60,816 bases of DNA from an uncultured Lachnospiraceae bacterium (GCA_945787565.1 CALZIE010000003.1:1-60816); one strand, 5' to 3'; shown: positions 35,256 through 44,566, numbered from the stretch's first letter. A program made the numbers and translations. The notes: generated by a model not told the origin, from the sequence alone.

Positions 35256-37952
35256 ATGGAGAAATACCAGATTATCGTAAAGATTGGACAGATAAAAAAA
35301 TATCTGGAGCAAGGAGAATGTATCAAGGCTGCCACATTGGCAGCCGAGATCGATCCGAAAAAGCTTAAGAGCATGTCTGATTTAAGTGTGATTGCAGAGG
35401 CATATTTTCAGAGCATGCAGTATAAGAAGGCGAGAAGCCTGTTTTTACAGATTTATGAGAAAACAAAATCACGCCGTATTTTAGCACAGTTAGTGCACCT
35501 CTCCATCAAGCTGGAAGATGCCGTTGAGGCTGAAAAGTATCTTTCACAGTATATCGAGATTGCTCCGAATGATTTTTACCAATATATTTTCCGCTACAGC
35601 ATTGATAGACTTCTTAACAAACCAGATGAAGAACTGATCCGTGATCTGGAGGCAATTAAGAAGGCAGAATATATGGAAAACTGGGCTTATGAGCTGGCAA
35701 AATTGTATCATAAGACTGGAGATGAAAAGCGCTGCGTGGCAGAGTGCTCTGACATTATTCTGTGGTTTGGAAGCGGTATCTACGTGGAAAAGGCCAAGGC
35801 TTTAAGAGCATATTATACAGGGGAGACGGATTCTGAGAAAACAGAAAACGTCAGAAAAACTGCTAATCTTCAGACCGTGGAAGAAGCGGAAGAAAAGAAA
35901 GCGGAAGAGGCAGTATCTGAGGAAATACAGAACAAATGTGATGAGACAGAAGAAACAGAGAACCTACATCCTGAGACAGAAGAAAAAATTCACGAAAAGG
36001 AAGAGGAATCTGTACCGGTAGCGAAAGTTGATGAACAGGAGCAGGAAAAGGAATCTGTAAATGAATTCATAAAAGAATCTGTGAAGGAATGTGTAAAAGC
36101 AGAGGAAAATGAGTCAGAAGAAGAGAAACATCAGGAATTAAAAGAGAAACGCTTCGAAGATCCTAAGGAGAATACAGATAAAAACAAGGATTCGAAATAT
36201 GAAGATTCGGAATCTGAAGATTCTGAGGATAATGAGTTAGAAGAGGAAGAATTTGAAGAGGATGATTCCGAAGACGAGGGCTTTGAAGACGAAGATTCTG
36301 AAGATAACGATTTTGAAGCGGAAGATGAGGATTCTGATGAAAATGATGATTTCGAAGAAGAGGAAGAATCAGAAGAATCAGAAAGCCAATCGGAAGAATC
36401 AGAAGAATCGGAATGGAAGTCTTACGGTTGGAAAGAGTCCGAACAGGAATCTGAGAAAACGTATGATGAATACAACAGCAGTGCGATTTCTGAGGAAGAA
36501 TCCCATGCATTAGCGGAACTGTTTGATGCGAGTGATGAGAAAAAAAAGGAAAAGAAGAAAAAGAAATCTATTTTTTCTAAGTTAAAAGATGTGATTCGTT
36601 CGGCACTTGAGGAGGAAGAAAATCGAAATTATGAGATGCAGGAATCCGAATCAAAAATGTTAGAAACAAAGGAAGAAATTGAATCTTCAAAGCAGCCGAA
36701 TGAAAGTATAGAAGCATTTGCAAACGCACAAAATGATAAAGAAGAGACAAAGTACGATTCAAATACCAATAAGGAAGAAACTATAAAATTTGATGAACTA
36801 CAGCAGCAAATTCAGTCGGAATTGCAGGCTGAAGTCCTAGAAGAGCTGGAAGAGGAAAAAGAGTATAAGGAAACGCTTGAATCAGAAATAACCGAAGAAA
36901 AGGTTGAGAAAACGATTGAGCAAAAAATAGAAACAGAAGAAGCCGAAATAACAGAAGAAGAGGTAGAATCTGAAGTAGAAGAGCCGCAAGCAGAGGTGGA
37001 GTCTGAAGTAGAAGAAGCGCAACCAGAGGCAGAATCTGAAGTAGAAGAACCTCAAGCCGAGGTAGAATCTGAACTACAAGCTGAGATACAGTCTGAACCA
37101 GAAGAATCCTTCACTTATAAGTCAGACGAGCATGAATGTCTGATTTTAGATGAGGTTTTAGAGGAACATCTCATTATTAATCCAGATAATAAAATGTATG
37201 AAATACTTCGAGAAAAACAGATGAAAGTAGCCGATCTGACTGGAGATTTCACCAGAGTGGATTCGGTGGCAAGATCGATCATACAGTGTCTTGAGACCGT
37301 ATGTGATCGCCCATCTAGAAATGTAAATCTGATGATTGCAGGAGAAAATCAGATGGGCAAGAAAACACTTGGCAAGTTGCTTGCAAGAGATTTATATGCA
37401 CTTGGAATCAATCATTCTTCTAAAGTAGCATTAATTCATGCATCACGTTTAAATCGTATGAATTTGCAGGACAAAATGGCTCAGCTTACAGACTGTATGC
37501 TGATTATTGAAGAAGCTTCAGAACTGTCAGAGGAATCTATTTTACGTCTTCAGGATATTATGAGCGATGAACGCTGTCAGTTTGGTATTATCTTAGATGG
37601 CCAGACAGTAAAGATGGACAGGCTGTTTGCAGAGCATGATACGCTTCGGACCTTATTCTATAACCGAATGTTCATTTCTAATTTAGATGCGAATGACTAT
37701 TTGGGATACGCATTTTGTTATTTAAATGGAAGAGATTATCAGGTGAGAGAGGATGCCTTTATGGCACTTTGCGAGAATATCGACCGAATTGTAAAAGAAG
37801 AGAACAATTTAGAAGCAGTAACAAAATACTTAAAGCAGGTTATTCATAATGCAGAGGAACGCAATGCAAAAAAAATAGCAGCCCTGACGGAATCAAAAGA
37901 ATATGAAACCGCAGAACTACTTGTATTAAGGATAGAAGATTTTACAGCTTGA
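35256..37952 (+). CDS. TPR - acidic linker - AAA+ ATPase, 898 residues
   Basis: Residues 1 to about 190 are helical TPR-like repeats (AEAYFQSMQYKKARSLFLQIYEK, then VEAEKYLSQYIEIAPNDF). Residues about 190-640 are an extremely Glu/Asp/Ser-rich, probably disordered linker with three 11-residue repeats (ESEVEEPQAEV type) at 571-603. The last 250 residues are an AAA+ module: P-loop GENQMGKKT at about 696-704, Walker B LIIEEAS with Glu-Glu in place of Asp-Glu, and a sensor-like LFYNRMFIS. It recalls SpoVK/CbbX-type ATPases. It lies behind the SMC gene; the link is positional only. Confidence 0.8.
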   Translation: MEKYQIIVKIGQIKKYLEQGECIKAATLAAEIDPKKLKSMSDLSVIAEAYFQSMQYKKARSLFLQIYEKTKSRRILAQLVHLSIKLEDAVEAEKYLSQYIEIAPNDFYQYIFRYSIDRLLNKPDEELIRDLEAIKKAEYMENWAYELAKLYHKTGDEKRCVAECSDIILWFGSGIYVEKAKALRAYYTGETDSEKTENVRKTANLQTVEEAEEKKAEEAVSEEIQNKCDETEETENLHPETEEKIHEKEEESVPVAKVDEQEQEKESVNEFIKESVKECVKAEENESEEEKHQELKEKRFEDPKENTDKNKDSKYEDSESEDSEDNELEEEEFEEDDSEDEGFEDEDSEDNDFEAEDEDSDENDDFEEEEESEESESQSEESEESEWKSYGWKESEQESEKTYDEYNSSAISEEESHALAELFDASDEKKKEKKKKKSIFSKLKDVIRSALEEEENRNYEMQESESKMLETKEEIESSKQPNESIEAFANAQNDKEETKYDSNTNKEETIKFDELQQQIQSELQAEVLEELEEEKEYKETLESEITEEKVEKTIEQKIETEEAEITEEEVESEVEEPQAEVESEVEEAQPEAESEVEEPQAEVESELQAEIQSEPEESFTYKSDEHECLILDEVLEEHLIINPDNKMYEILREKQMKVADLTGDFTRVDSVARSIIQCLETVCDRPSRNVNLMIAGENQMGKKTLGKLLARDLYALGINHSSKVALIHASRLNRMNLQDKMAQLTDCMLIIEEASELSEESILRLQDIMSDERCQFGIILDGQTVKMDRLFAEHDTLRTLFYNRMFISNLDANDYLGYAFCYLNGRDYQVREDAFMALCENIDRIVKEENNLEAVTKYLKQVIHNAEERNAKKIAALTESKEYETAELLVLRIEDFTA

Positions 37953-38283
37953 AGCGAAGGCTGATTTCAGATTTTAATCTCTGACCGCCTTTGGACTCTA
38001 CATTTGTTGATATGTACAGGAGATAGGATTGATCCTGTGCATAGGCTTCAAGCGGTTCAATTTCTATGGAATGGTTCGCTGCATCATAACGGATGGATGT
38101 CTTAAGAAAGGATCCATCTAACTTCGTCACATAGAGATTTCTATTATTAACAGTAGCAGGATTTAAGTCGGTGGAAAATTTCACTCTCCACACGAAGTTT
38201 CCTGTTTTAAATTTAAGATTCTGTTTTACTACGGCATCATCAGAGCCGGAGAAATTCTCAATGGAAATATAATTCAAACTCAT
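37942..38283 (-). CDS. Small Ig-like (SbsA-type) domain protein
   Basis: 113 residues that look like one beta-sandwich domain of the SbsA/Big type: FVWRVKFSTDLNPATVNNRNLYV at the start of the domain, then YDAANHSIEIEPLEAYAQDQSYLLYIS. There is no signal peptide, so it is probably cytoplasmic or exported by another route. Its last codons overlap the convergent AAA+ gene by 11 bases. It has its own promoter. Function unknown. Confidence 0.8.
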   Translation of the reverse strand: MSLNYISIENFSGSDDAVVKQNLKFKTGNFVWRVKFSTDLNPATVNNRNLYVTKLDGSFLKTSIRYDAANHSIEIEPLEAYAQDQSYLLYISTNVESKGGQRLKSEISLRFKL

Positions 38284-38327
38284 TATCTCACCTCTTATGC
38301 AATATGAAAATGGTATTGTATATTACC

Positions 38328-38357
38328 ATTATATACTATAAAACAAGGTGGATGCAA
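38328..38357 (-). promoter_or_regulatory. Promoter of the Ig-like domain gene
   Basis: Minus-strand TTGCAT (38357-38352), 18 bases, TATAAT (38333-38328). Confidence 0.65.
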
Positions 38358-38421
38358 TCCATAATAGAAAGAAGTATGGATGTAGGACAATGAGGATAAG
38401 CAGAAAGGTAAAAAAGTAGTT

Positions 38422-39003
38422 ATGGAAAAAGAACAATGGAAACCCGGGAATATGTTATATCCGCTCCCGGTGGTTATGGTAAGCTCAGCGGATAAAGAAG
38501 GAAACAGCAATATCTTTACAGCCTGCTGGGCTGGGACAGTCTGTACGAATCCCCCAATGGTATCTGTATCCATACGAAAGGAACGTCATTCTTATCAAAT
38601 GATTGAAGAGACAAAAGAATTTGTTATTAATCTAGCGACAGAAGAACTGGCATTTGCAACGGATTACTGTGGTGTAAAGTCAGGACGAGATGTGGATAAA
38701 TTCAAGGAAATGAAGCTGACAAAATTAGATGGTGTCAATACCAATGCGCCGATGATTGGGGAATCACCGGTCAATATTGAATGCAAGGTAAGAGAAATCA
38801 TTAAATTAGGCTCCCATGATATGTTTGTAGCAGATGTGGTAGCGGTCCATGCCAGCAAAGAGTATATGAATGAAAAAGGAAAATTCGAGCTGCATCGTAG
38901 CAAGCCGATTGTATATTCTCATGGAGAGTATTACGGGGTAGGAAATCTGCTTGGAACATTCGGATATTCCGTTCGAAAAGATAAGCCAAAAAAGAAGAAA
39001 TAG
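38422..39003 (+). CDS. Flavin reductase family protein
   Basis: A 193-residue FMN-binding split-barrel protein: PLPVVMVSSADKEGNSNIFTACWAGTVCTNPPMVSVSIRK is the typical N-terminal strand pattern, followed by FVINLATEEL and DYCGVKSGRDVDKF. Members reduce flavins with NAD(P)H or act as stand-alone flavoproteins such as flavoredoxin; which one cannot be read here. It precedes the shikimate kinase gene by 38 bases. Confidence 0.93.
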   Translation: MEKEQWKPGNMLYPLPVVMVSSADKEGNSNIFTACWAGTVCTNPPMVSVSIRKERHSYQMIEETKEFVINLATEELAFATDYCGVKSGRDVDKFKEMKLTKLDGVNTNAPMIGESPVNIECKVREIIKLGSHDMFVADVVAVHASKEYMNEKGKFELHRSKPIVYSHGEYYGVGNLLGTFGYSVRKDKPKKKK

Positions 39004-39041
39004 AATCAGAAAAACAATACAAATGACGGGGGAATGTCAAG

Positions 39042-39554
39042 ATGATGGAGGGTAATGTTGTATTGATTGGAATGCCAGGCTCAGGCAAAAGTACGATTGG
39101 TGTGGTACTTGCTAAGGTATTAGGGTATCAGTTTGTAGATTCCGATTTAGTGATTCAGGAAAGCCAAAAAAGGCTGTTAAAGGATATTATCACAGAAGAC
39201 GGTCTGGATGGATTTATCCGCATTGAAGAGGAAGTAAATGCAAGCCTTGATGTACAAAATTCGGTAATCGCCACTGGCGGCAGCGTAATCTATGGTAAGG
39301 ATGCCATGCATCATTTACAAAAGATAGGTACGGTAGTATATTTGAAACTTTCTTATGAGTCAGTAGAAGAACGGCTTGGAGATTTAAATGAGCGGGGGGT
39401 AGTGCTAAGACCCGATCAGGATTTATATGCACTATACAAGGAAAGATGTCCTTTATATGAAAAATATGCACATATCACAGTCGATTGTGAGGAACTGACA
39501 ATTGAACAGTCTGTAAAAAAGGTCGTAAATCAGCTTGAAAAATGCATCTGCTAA
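39042..39554 (+). CDS. aroK: Shikimate kinase
   Basis: A 170-residue P-loop kinase: GMPGSGKST at 10-18, the DSD motif for shikimate and Mg binding, a shikimate-binding Arg in GFIRIEEE, and RCPLYEKYAHITVD near the end. The usual GGG glycine triplet reads TGGS here, a mild change. It phosphorylates shikimate in the aromatic amino-acid pathway. Two adjacent ATG codons compete for start; the first is used here. Other aro genes are not in the window. Confidence 0.88.
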   Translation: MMEGNVVLIGMPGSGKSTIGVVLAKVLGYQFVDSDLVIQESQKRLLKDIITEDGLDGFIRIEEEVNASLDVQNSVIATGGSVIYGKDAMHHLQKIGTVVYLKLSYESVEERLGDLNERGVVLRPDQDLYALYKERCPLYEKYAHITVDCEELTIEQSVKKVVNQLEKCIC

Positions 39555-39568
39555 TGCGGGAGAAATGT

Positions 39569-39590
39569 TGAAAAATACTGGATTTTTCAG
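39569..39590 (+). terminator. Short hairpin after the shikimate kinase gene
   Basis: TGAAAAAT and ATTTTTCA pair around ACTGG; there is no strong T tail. Confidence 0.45.
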
Positions 39591-39599
39591 AAATGGTTA

Positions 39600-39627
39600 T
39601 TTACAAATTCAATCTTTATGTTATAAT
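39600..39627 (+). promoter_or_regulatory. Promoter upstream of murA
   Basis: TTTACA (39600-39605), 16 bases, TATAAT (39622-39627). It would give a murA leader of about 235 bases. Confidence 0.65.
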
Positions 39628-39869
39628 CAGACTTAGGTTAAAAAATTGACAAATAGGAAAAGCAGTTCATGTGCAAAAGTAACAATTAGGGGCCGTATAG
39701 GAGTTTTGGCGAGTATTACTGTTTGCGCAGGTTTTATTATGCATAAATTACGTTTATTATATGCCCTGGCAGTATGTTTTCTGTCTGGGATTCCTAACTT
39801 TAAGGGTGAAATAACATGACATTTAAGCGACTGCGTATTTATAGATAGATAGATAGATAGAGGTGTGCA
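39628..39869 (+). other. Long leader of murA
   Basis: About 240 bases without a supported gene. A frame of 26 codons (ATG at 39739) is hydrophobic but has a poor ribosome binding site. The leader ends in a tetranucleotide repeat beside the murA ribosome binding site. Confidence 0.4.
39841..39860 (+). repeat. Five tandem ATAG units beside the murA ribosome binding site
   Basis: (ATAG)x5 directly abuts the GAGGTG site (39860-39865) of murA, whose ATG is at 39870. Confidence 0.95.
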
Positions 39870-41168
39870 ATGGAGCAGTATATAATTAAAGGTGGAAAAG
39901 CTTTAGCAGGAGAAGTTACCATTGGCGGAGCAAAAAATGCAGCACTAGGTATTCTTGCGGCAGCAATTATGACAGATGAGACAGTTGTAATTGAGAATCT
40001 TCCAGATGTACGTGACATCAATGTATTATTACAGGCAATTGAAGCAATTGGAGCAAAGGTAGAACGGGTTGACCGTCATACTGCTAAGATTTGTGGCGGA
40101 CATATTTCTTTAGTAAGCATTGAATATGATTTTATTCGTAAGATTCGAGCATCCTATTACTTAATCGGTGCTCTTTTAGGTAAATATAAAACAGCAGAGG
40201 TAGCTCTGCCAGGCGGCTGTAATATCGGAAGCCGTCCAATCGATCAGCATATTAAAGGGTTTGAAGCCCTAGGTGCAGACGTAAAGATTCAGCATGGCAT
40301 GATTCAGGCTAATGCTAAAAAATTAGTGGGAAGCCATATTTATCTTGATATGGCCAGCGTTGGAGCAACCATCAATATTATGTTAGCCGCTGCATTAGCA
40401 GAAGGACAGACAATTATTGAGAATGCTGCAAAAGAACCACACGTTGTTGATGTTGCTAACTTCCTAAACAGCATGGGAGCAAATGTTAAGGGTGCTGGAA
40501 CAGATGTCATCCGTATCAAAGGTGTTTCCAAGCTACATGGAAGCACATACTCTATTATTCCAGATCAGATTGAAGCAGGTACCTTTATGTTCGCAGCAGC
40601 TGCGACAAAGGGTGATGTAACGGTTAAGAATGTTATTCCAAAGCATTTAGAAGCGATCACTGCAAAATTAGTGGAGATGGGTGCTGAAGTAGAAGAATTT
40701 GATGATTCTGTACGTGTTGTGGCAACAAAACGTCTTGGTCATACACAGGTTAAGACACTTCCATATCCAGGATATCCAACCGATATGCAACCACAGATTA
40801 CAGCAGTTCTTGCTATGTCAGAAGGTACTAGCATCGTAACCGAAAGCATATTTGAAAATCGTTTTAAATATGTGGATGAGTTAGTGAAGATGGGCGCTTC
40901 CATTAAGGTGGAAGGCAATACTGCAATCATCGACGGTGTAAGCGAATTAACTGGAGCAATTGTATCTGCACCAGACTTAAGAGCAGGTGCAGCGCTTGTA
41001 ATCACAGGCCTTGCAGCAGAAGGTTTCACCGTTGTGGAACAGATTGAATACATTGAACGTGGCTATGAAAACTTTGAAGGAAAGATGCGTGAACTTGGTG
41101 CTTCCATGGAAAAAGTGGATGCAGAAGATGAAAAAGCAATCCGTAAATTTAAGTTAAAAGTAGGCTGA
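39870..41168 (+). CDS. murA: UDP-N-acetylglucosamine 1-carboxyvinyltransferase
   Basis: 432 residues, normal MurA length. The K22-N23 pair in GGAKNAAL and the catalytic loop Cys, C117 in [13 protein letters not shown], are present, so the enzyme should be fosfomycin-sensitive. The PEP-binding GYPTDMQPQ and [10 protein letters not shown] motifs are intact. It catalyses the first committed step of peptidoglycan synthesis. The long leader and the ATAG repeat beside its ribosome binding site are unusual for this gene. Confidence 0.97.
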   Translation: MEQYIIKGGKALAGEVTIGGAKNAALGILAAAIMTDETVVIENLPDVRDINVLLQAIEAIGAKVERVDRHTAKICGGHISLVSIEYDFIRKIRASYYLIGALLGKYKTAEVALPGGCNIGSRPIDQHIKGFEALGADVKIQHGMIQANAKKLVGSHIYLDMASVGATINIMLAAALAEGQTIIENAAKEPHVVDVANFLNSMGANVKGAGTDVIRIKGVSKLHGSTYSIIPDQIEAGTFMFAAAATKGDVTVKNVIPKHLEAITAKLVEMGAEVEEFDDSVRVVATKRLGHTQVKTLPYPGYPTDMQPQITAVLAMSEGTSIVTESIFENRFKYVDELVKMGASIKVEGNTAIIDGVSELTGAIVSAPDLRAGAALVITGLAAEGFTVVEQIEYIERGYENFEGKMRELGASMEKVDAEDEKAIRKFKLKVG

Positions 41169-41176
41169 TAAAAGAT

Positions 41177-41250
41177 AAAAAGCCGCAGATATGAAAAAGA
41201 TTGTTTCCGAACATTCGGAAGAGATCATTTTCATGTCTGCGGCTTTTTTT
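41177..41250. terminator. Terminator between murA and the HD-GYP gene
   Basis: An outer stem AAAAAGCCGCAGA/TCTGCGGCTTTTT with ATGAAAA/TTTTCAT encloses an inner hairpin TTCCGAACATTCGGAA. The flanking A and T runs suit both strands. Confidence 0.88.
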
Positions 41251-41328
41251 TATTTAGAGTAGCGTTGACGATCATTTTTTATTCGCAGAACTTAGAGCAG
41301 ACAAGTTACGCTAGTCTTATGTTCTACG

Positions 41329-42423
41329 TTATAAAAAGCATTCAATGTATAAATCAGGTTCCTTAAGAAGATCTAAATAAGAGTCACCGACTTTTACAAG
41401 TGGCTTGGAGATATGATTTCGGTCAATCATCACAATGATGCCTTCTCTCTGGTCATTTAAGCGTACCGGCGCATTCTGATAAAATTCATAGATATGATCT
41501 AAGAATGTCATTAGATACTTTGGATCAAATTTGGTTAAGCCTTCTGTCTCATAGATGCTGATTGCTTCAAATGGAGAAAGAGGTCCACGGTAGATTCGTG
41601 CGCTTGTCATGGCATCATAGGTATCTGCAATCATAACAACCTTTGCGAAACGGTCAATCTGATCCCCTTTCATTCCGAGTGGGTAACCGCTGCCGTCACA
41701 ACGCTCATGATGCATCATAGCTGCCATTTTGATATGTATATTAATGTTCTGATTTTTTAACACCTCATAACCTTTTACGGTATGTGTCTTTACAATGCTG
41801 TATTCGGAATCTGTGAGTTTGGAAGGCTTTCGAATCAGGGTATCTGGGATGACGATCTTTCCGATATCGTGGAGCAGACCGCAAAGAGTCACTGTTTCTA
41901 AATCCTTTTTGGAGAATTTACTCCAGGAGCCGATCACATGGCAAATCAGGGCTACGTTAATAGAATGTATGTAAGTTTGGTCATCATAATCTCTTAGGCA
42001 ATGCAGCATATCAAATATATGAGTTCCATTCCTGCTATGATTTAATATGGAATAGATTTTTTTTAGAAGTTCCTCTTCTTCAATCTTAGCTCGGTTTGCA
42101 ACAATTGCATTTAAATCCTTCTGAAGGGAGTTGGCAGTTTGAATCATTTCATCTTTAAAGGATTTGAATTCAGCTGTGTTACTTACTTTAAATGCAGGAA
42201 AGTTAGTTGGTTCTAAAAGTACCGGACTTGGGATCGAGGGAGCCTCTTCCTCTTTCGTCTCTACGATAATCTGGCTGATGGAATAAAACTTCAGGCGTGA
42301 AATAATCTTATCCGACAGCTTGCTTCCTTTTGGAATAATAAGCTGATTATTAAACGTATAGACATCTTCTGCCACTGTCATTCCAGGAATTACTTCGCTT
42401 GTAAATAGTTTGAGTGTTTTCAT
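41329..42423 (-). CDS. HD-GYP domain phosphodiesterase
   Basis: The 364-residue protein has an N-terminal domain of about 120 residues and then HD-GYP: LLHDIGKIVIPDTLI (HD metal site), MMHHERCDGSGYPLGMKGDQI (GYP-type motif, here DGSGYP) and FAKVVMIADTYDAMTS. It should cleave cyclic di-GMP to pGpG or GMP. It has no receiver or membrane domain. It begins from its own promoter and an AGGAGA site. No diguanylate cyclase is in the window. Confidence 0.94.
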   Translation of the reverse strand: MKTLKLFTSEVIPGMTVAEDVYTFNNQLIIPKGSKLSDKIISRLKFYSISQIIVETKEEEAPSIPSPVLLEPTNFPAFKVSNTAEFKSFKDEMIQTANSLQKDLNAIVANRAKIEEEELLKKIYSILNHSRNGTHIFDMLHCLRDYDDQTYIHSINVALICHVIGSWSKFSKKDLETVTLCGLLHDIGKIVIPDTLIRKPSKLTDSEYSIVKTHTVKGYEVLKNQNINIHIKMAAMMHHERCDGSGYPLGMKGDQIDRFAKVVMIADTYDAMTSARIYRGPLSPFEAISIYETEGLTKFDPKYLMTFLDHIYEFYQNAPVRLNDQREGIIVMIDRNHISKPLVKVGDSYLDLLKEPDLYIECFL

Positions 42424-42478
42424 TTGTATCTCCTAATTTTATGGATTGATAGTAGAAAAATGTAAGAACAATGGTTAA

Positions 42479-42507
42479 ATTATATAGAAAATGTAATAAA
42501 AAGTCAA
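42479..42507 (-). promoter_or_regulatory. Promoter of the HD-GYP gene
   Basis: Minus-strand TTGACT (42507-42502), 17 bases, TATAAT (42484-42479). Confidence 0.8.
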
Positions 42508-42558
42508 TGAAAATGTTTGGATATGGTCAATACTAACAGCGATGTCAGTAAGATAACC

Positions 42559-42587
42559 TTGCGAAAGGAAAGTGGGAAAGCTATAAT
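42559..42587 (+). promoter_or_regulatory. Promoter of the csoR-type gene
   Basis: TTGCGA (42559-42564), 17 bases, TATAAT (42582-42587). Confidence 0.75.
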
Positions 42588-42625
42588 GAAAGAAAGTAGG
42601 AATCTGGTTAAAGGAGTAGCAGCCG

Positions 42626-42922
42626 ATGGAATGTGAATGTGGAAACAAGAGAAAGCATCGAGATGAGAAGGAATATAAAGATCTGATTCACCGGTTGAAT
42701 CGCATTGAGGGACAGGTAAGAGGCGTTAAGAAGATGGTGGAAGAGGAGTGTTACTGCTCAGATATTCTGACACAGGTATCCGCTATTCAGTCTGCGCTTA
42801 ACAGCTTTAATAAAGTATTGTTAAGCAGCCATATTAAGAGCTGCGTCGTGGATGATATTAGAAGTGGGAACGACGAGGTTGTGGATGATCTGCTAAAGAC
42901 GCTTCAAAAGCTTATGAAATAA
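42626..42922 (+). CDS. CsoR/FrmR family metal-sensing repressor
   Basis: A 98-residue four-helix repressor: HRLNRIEGQVRGVKKMVEEECYC and HIKSCVVDDI. The trio C44, H69, C73 has the exact spacing of the copper CsoR ligands (25 and 4 residues). A Cys/His-rich N-terminal extension (ECECGNKRKH) is extra. It has its own promoter, but no copper exporter or chaperone gene adjoins it, so its target is elsewhere or is itself. Confidence 0.9.
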   Translation: MECECGNKRKHRDEKEYKDLIHRLNRIEGQVRGVKKMVEEECYCSDILTQVSAIQSALNSFNKVLLSSHIKSCVVDDIRSGNDEVVDDLLKTLQKLMK

Positions 42923-42927
42923 ACTGC

Positions 42928-42956
42928 TTGACAAGTGACAATAATTAGTATATCCT
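42928..42956 (+). promoter_or_regulatory. Promoter of the metK riboswitch transcript
   Basis: TTGACA (42928-42933) with a weaker -10 (TATCCT at 42951-42956, 17 bases downstream). It lies five bases after the csoR-type stop codon. Confidence 0.65.
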
Positions 42957-43021
42957 TAAATAAGTTGCAGCAAAAACGCTGTGCCCGCAAAGAAAATTAA
43001 ATAGGATTATTAGAATAAAAT

Positions 43022-43121
43022 CTCTTATTCAGAGTGACGGAGAGTAAAGACTCGGTGAAGTCACGGCAACCCCCTTATGTGGAAGGTGCTAAGTTGAGCG
43101 AGAAATCGAACAATAAGAGGA
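43022..43121 (+). promoter_or_regulatory. SAM-I (S-box) riboswitch controlling metK
   Basis: P1 arms CTCTTATT (43022-43029) and AATAAGAG (43112-43119) enclose the S-box core: AGAGTGACGGAGAG, CACGGCAACC and GGTGCTAA. Binding of S-adenosylmethionine should favour the terminator at 43141 and turn metK off. Confidence 0.95.
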
Positions 43122-43140
43122 TTTGATAGATAGAATTGTC

Positions 43141-43168
43141 AAGTCCGCTTATCGCGGGCTTTTTTTTA
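43141..43168 (+). terminator. Riboswitch-controlled terminator before metK
   Basis: GTCCGC and GCGGGC arms around TTATC, then eight T residues. Confidence 0.9.
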
Positions 43169-43217
43169 TACCATTTTATGTTTTTGAAGGTTTTTTGAAT
43201 CGAAAGGAGAAACACAC

Positions 43218-44408
43218 ATGAACAACAAATTATTATTTACCTCTGAATCCGTAACCGAAGGGCATCCGGACAAAATCTGCGATCAGATCTCTGATGCAGT
43301 ATTAGATGCATTATTAGCACAGGATCCAATGAGCCGTGTAGCTTGTGAAACTGCAATTACGACTGGTCTTGTACTTGTTATGGGCGAAGTGACAACAAAG
43401 GGATATGTTGATATCCAGAAAATCGTACGTGATACCGTAAGGGAAATCGGATACGACAGAGCGAAATATGGATTTGACGCAGATACATGTGGTGTTATCG
43501 TTGCATTAGATGAACAGTCCAAAGATATCGCAATGGGCGTTGATAAGGCATTAGAAGCAAAAGAAAACCAGATGTCAGATGATGATATCGAAGCAATCGG
43601 AGCAGGGGATCAGGGAATGATGTTCGGCTATGCTACAAATGAGACAGAAGAGTATATGCCATATCCAATCTCTTTAGCACACCGTCTTACAAAGCAGCTT
43701 GCAAAGGTAAGAAAGGATGGCACATTAAGCTACCTTCGTCCAGATGGAAAAAGCCAGGTAACAGTAGAATATAACGAAGAAGGCAAGCCAATCCACTTAA
43801 ATGCAGTTGTATTATCCACTCAGCATGATCCAGAAGTAACGCAGGAACAGATTCATGAAGATATCAAGAAGTATGTATTTGATCCAGTTCTTCCAGCAGA
43901 GTTAATCGATGAGAGAACAAACTTCTTCATCAATCCAACAGGCCGTTTCGTAATCGGCGGACCAAACGGTGACAGTGGTCTTACTGGACGTAAGATCATC
44001 GTAGACACTTACGGCGGATATGCTCGTCACGGCGGCGGAGCTTTCTCTGGAAAGGACTGCACAAAGGTTGATCGTTCTGCTGCTTACGCTGCTAGATATG
44101 TAGCAAAGAATATCGTAGCATCTGGCCTTGCAGAAAAATGTGAAATCCAGCTTTCTTATGCAATCGGTGTTGCTAAGCCTACTTCCATCATGGTTGATAC
44201 ATTTGGAACTGGCAAGAAGTCAAACGAAGAATTCGTGGATATTATCCGTGCGAACTTTGACCTTCGTCCAGCTGGCATCATCAAGATGCTTGACTTAAGA
44301 AAGCCAATCTACAAGCAGACAGCAGCATATGGTCATTTTGGTCGTGTAGATTTAGATCTTCCATGGGAAAGACTTGATAAAGTAGAAGTATTAAAAAGCT
44401 ATTTATAA
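43218..44408 (+). CDS. metK: S-adenosylmethionine synthetase
   Basis: 396 residues with all three MetK signatures: [27 protein letters not shown] and GGGAFSGKD. It joins methionine and ATP to form SAM. The start follows AAAGGAGA. It is a single-gene unit under product feedback by the SAM-I riboswitch. The many SAM-dependent methyltransferases in this window use its product. Confidence 0.98.
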   Translation: MNNKLLFTSESVTEGHPDKICDQISDAVLDALLAQDPMSRVACETAITTGLVLVMGEVTTKGYVDIQKIVRDTVREIGYDRAKYGFDADTCGVIVALDEQSKDIAMGVDKALEAKENQMSDDDIEAIGAGDQGMMFGYATNETEEYMPYPISLAHRLTKQLAKVRKDGTLSYLRPDGKSQVTVEYNEEGKPIHLNAVVLSTQHDPEVTQEQIHEDIKKYVFDPVLPAELIDERTNFFINPTGRFVIGGPNGDSGLTGRKIIVDTYGGYARHGGGAFSGKDCTKVDRSAAYAARYVAKNIVASGLAEKCEIQLSYAIGVAKPTSIMVDTFGTGKKSNEEFVDIIRANFDLRPAGIIKMLDLRKPIYKQTAAYGHFGRVDLDLPWERLDKVEVLKSYL

Positions 44409-44463
44409 AAAGATTAGGCTAGCATAAAATAGCGTAAGCCAAGTGCTTGGCATGAAAGCGGCC

Positions 44464-44566
44464 TTATAAAGAGAGGACGGCATCGGAATCGTCATAGTTC
44501 CTCTATGTTTGTTATGAGACAGACTGGAGAGAAATATAGCGCTTCGGTACCGTCCTTTCTTTATAA
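44464..44566 (+). other. Structured segment downstream of metK
   Basis: TTATAAAGAGAGGACGG (44464-44480) pairs with 44550-44566 in 17 bases with a single G-T, closing an approximately 70-base loop that has smaller dyads. No T run follows at once. A smaller palindrome GCCAAGTGCTTGGC lies nearby at 44437-44450. It may be a 3'-UTR structure or a small RNA. Confidence 0.6.

Noticed and set aside
36163..36513. Frames in the acidic linker region on both strands
   Set aside because: They are other-frame reads of the GAA/GAT repeats of the AAA+ gene.
35256..37952. The AAA+ protein as a JetD equivalent
   Set aside because: No Toprim or nuclease motif is visible, and a separate candidate promoter precedes it.
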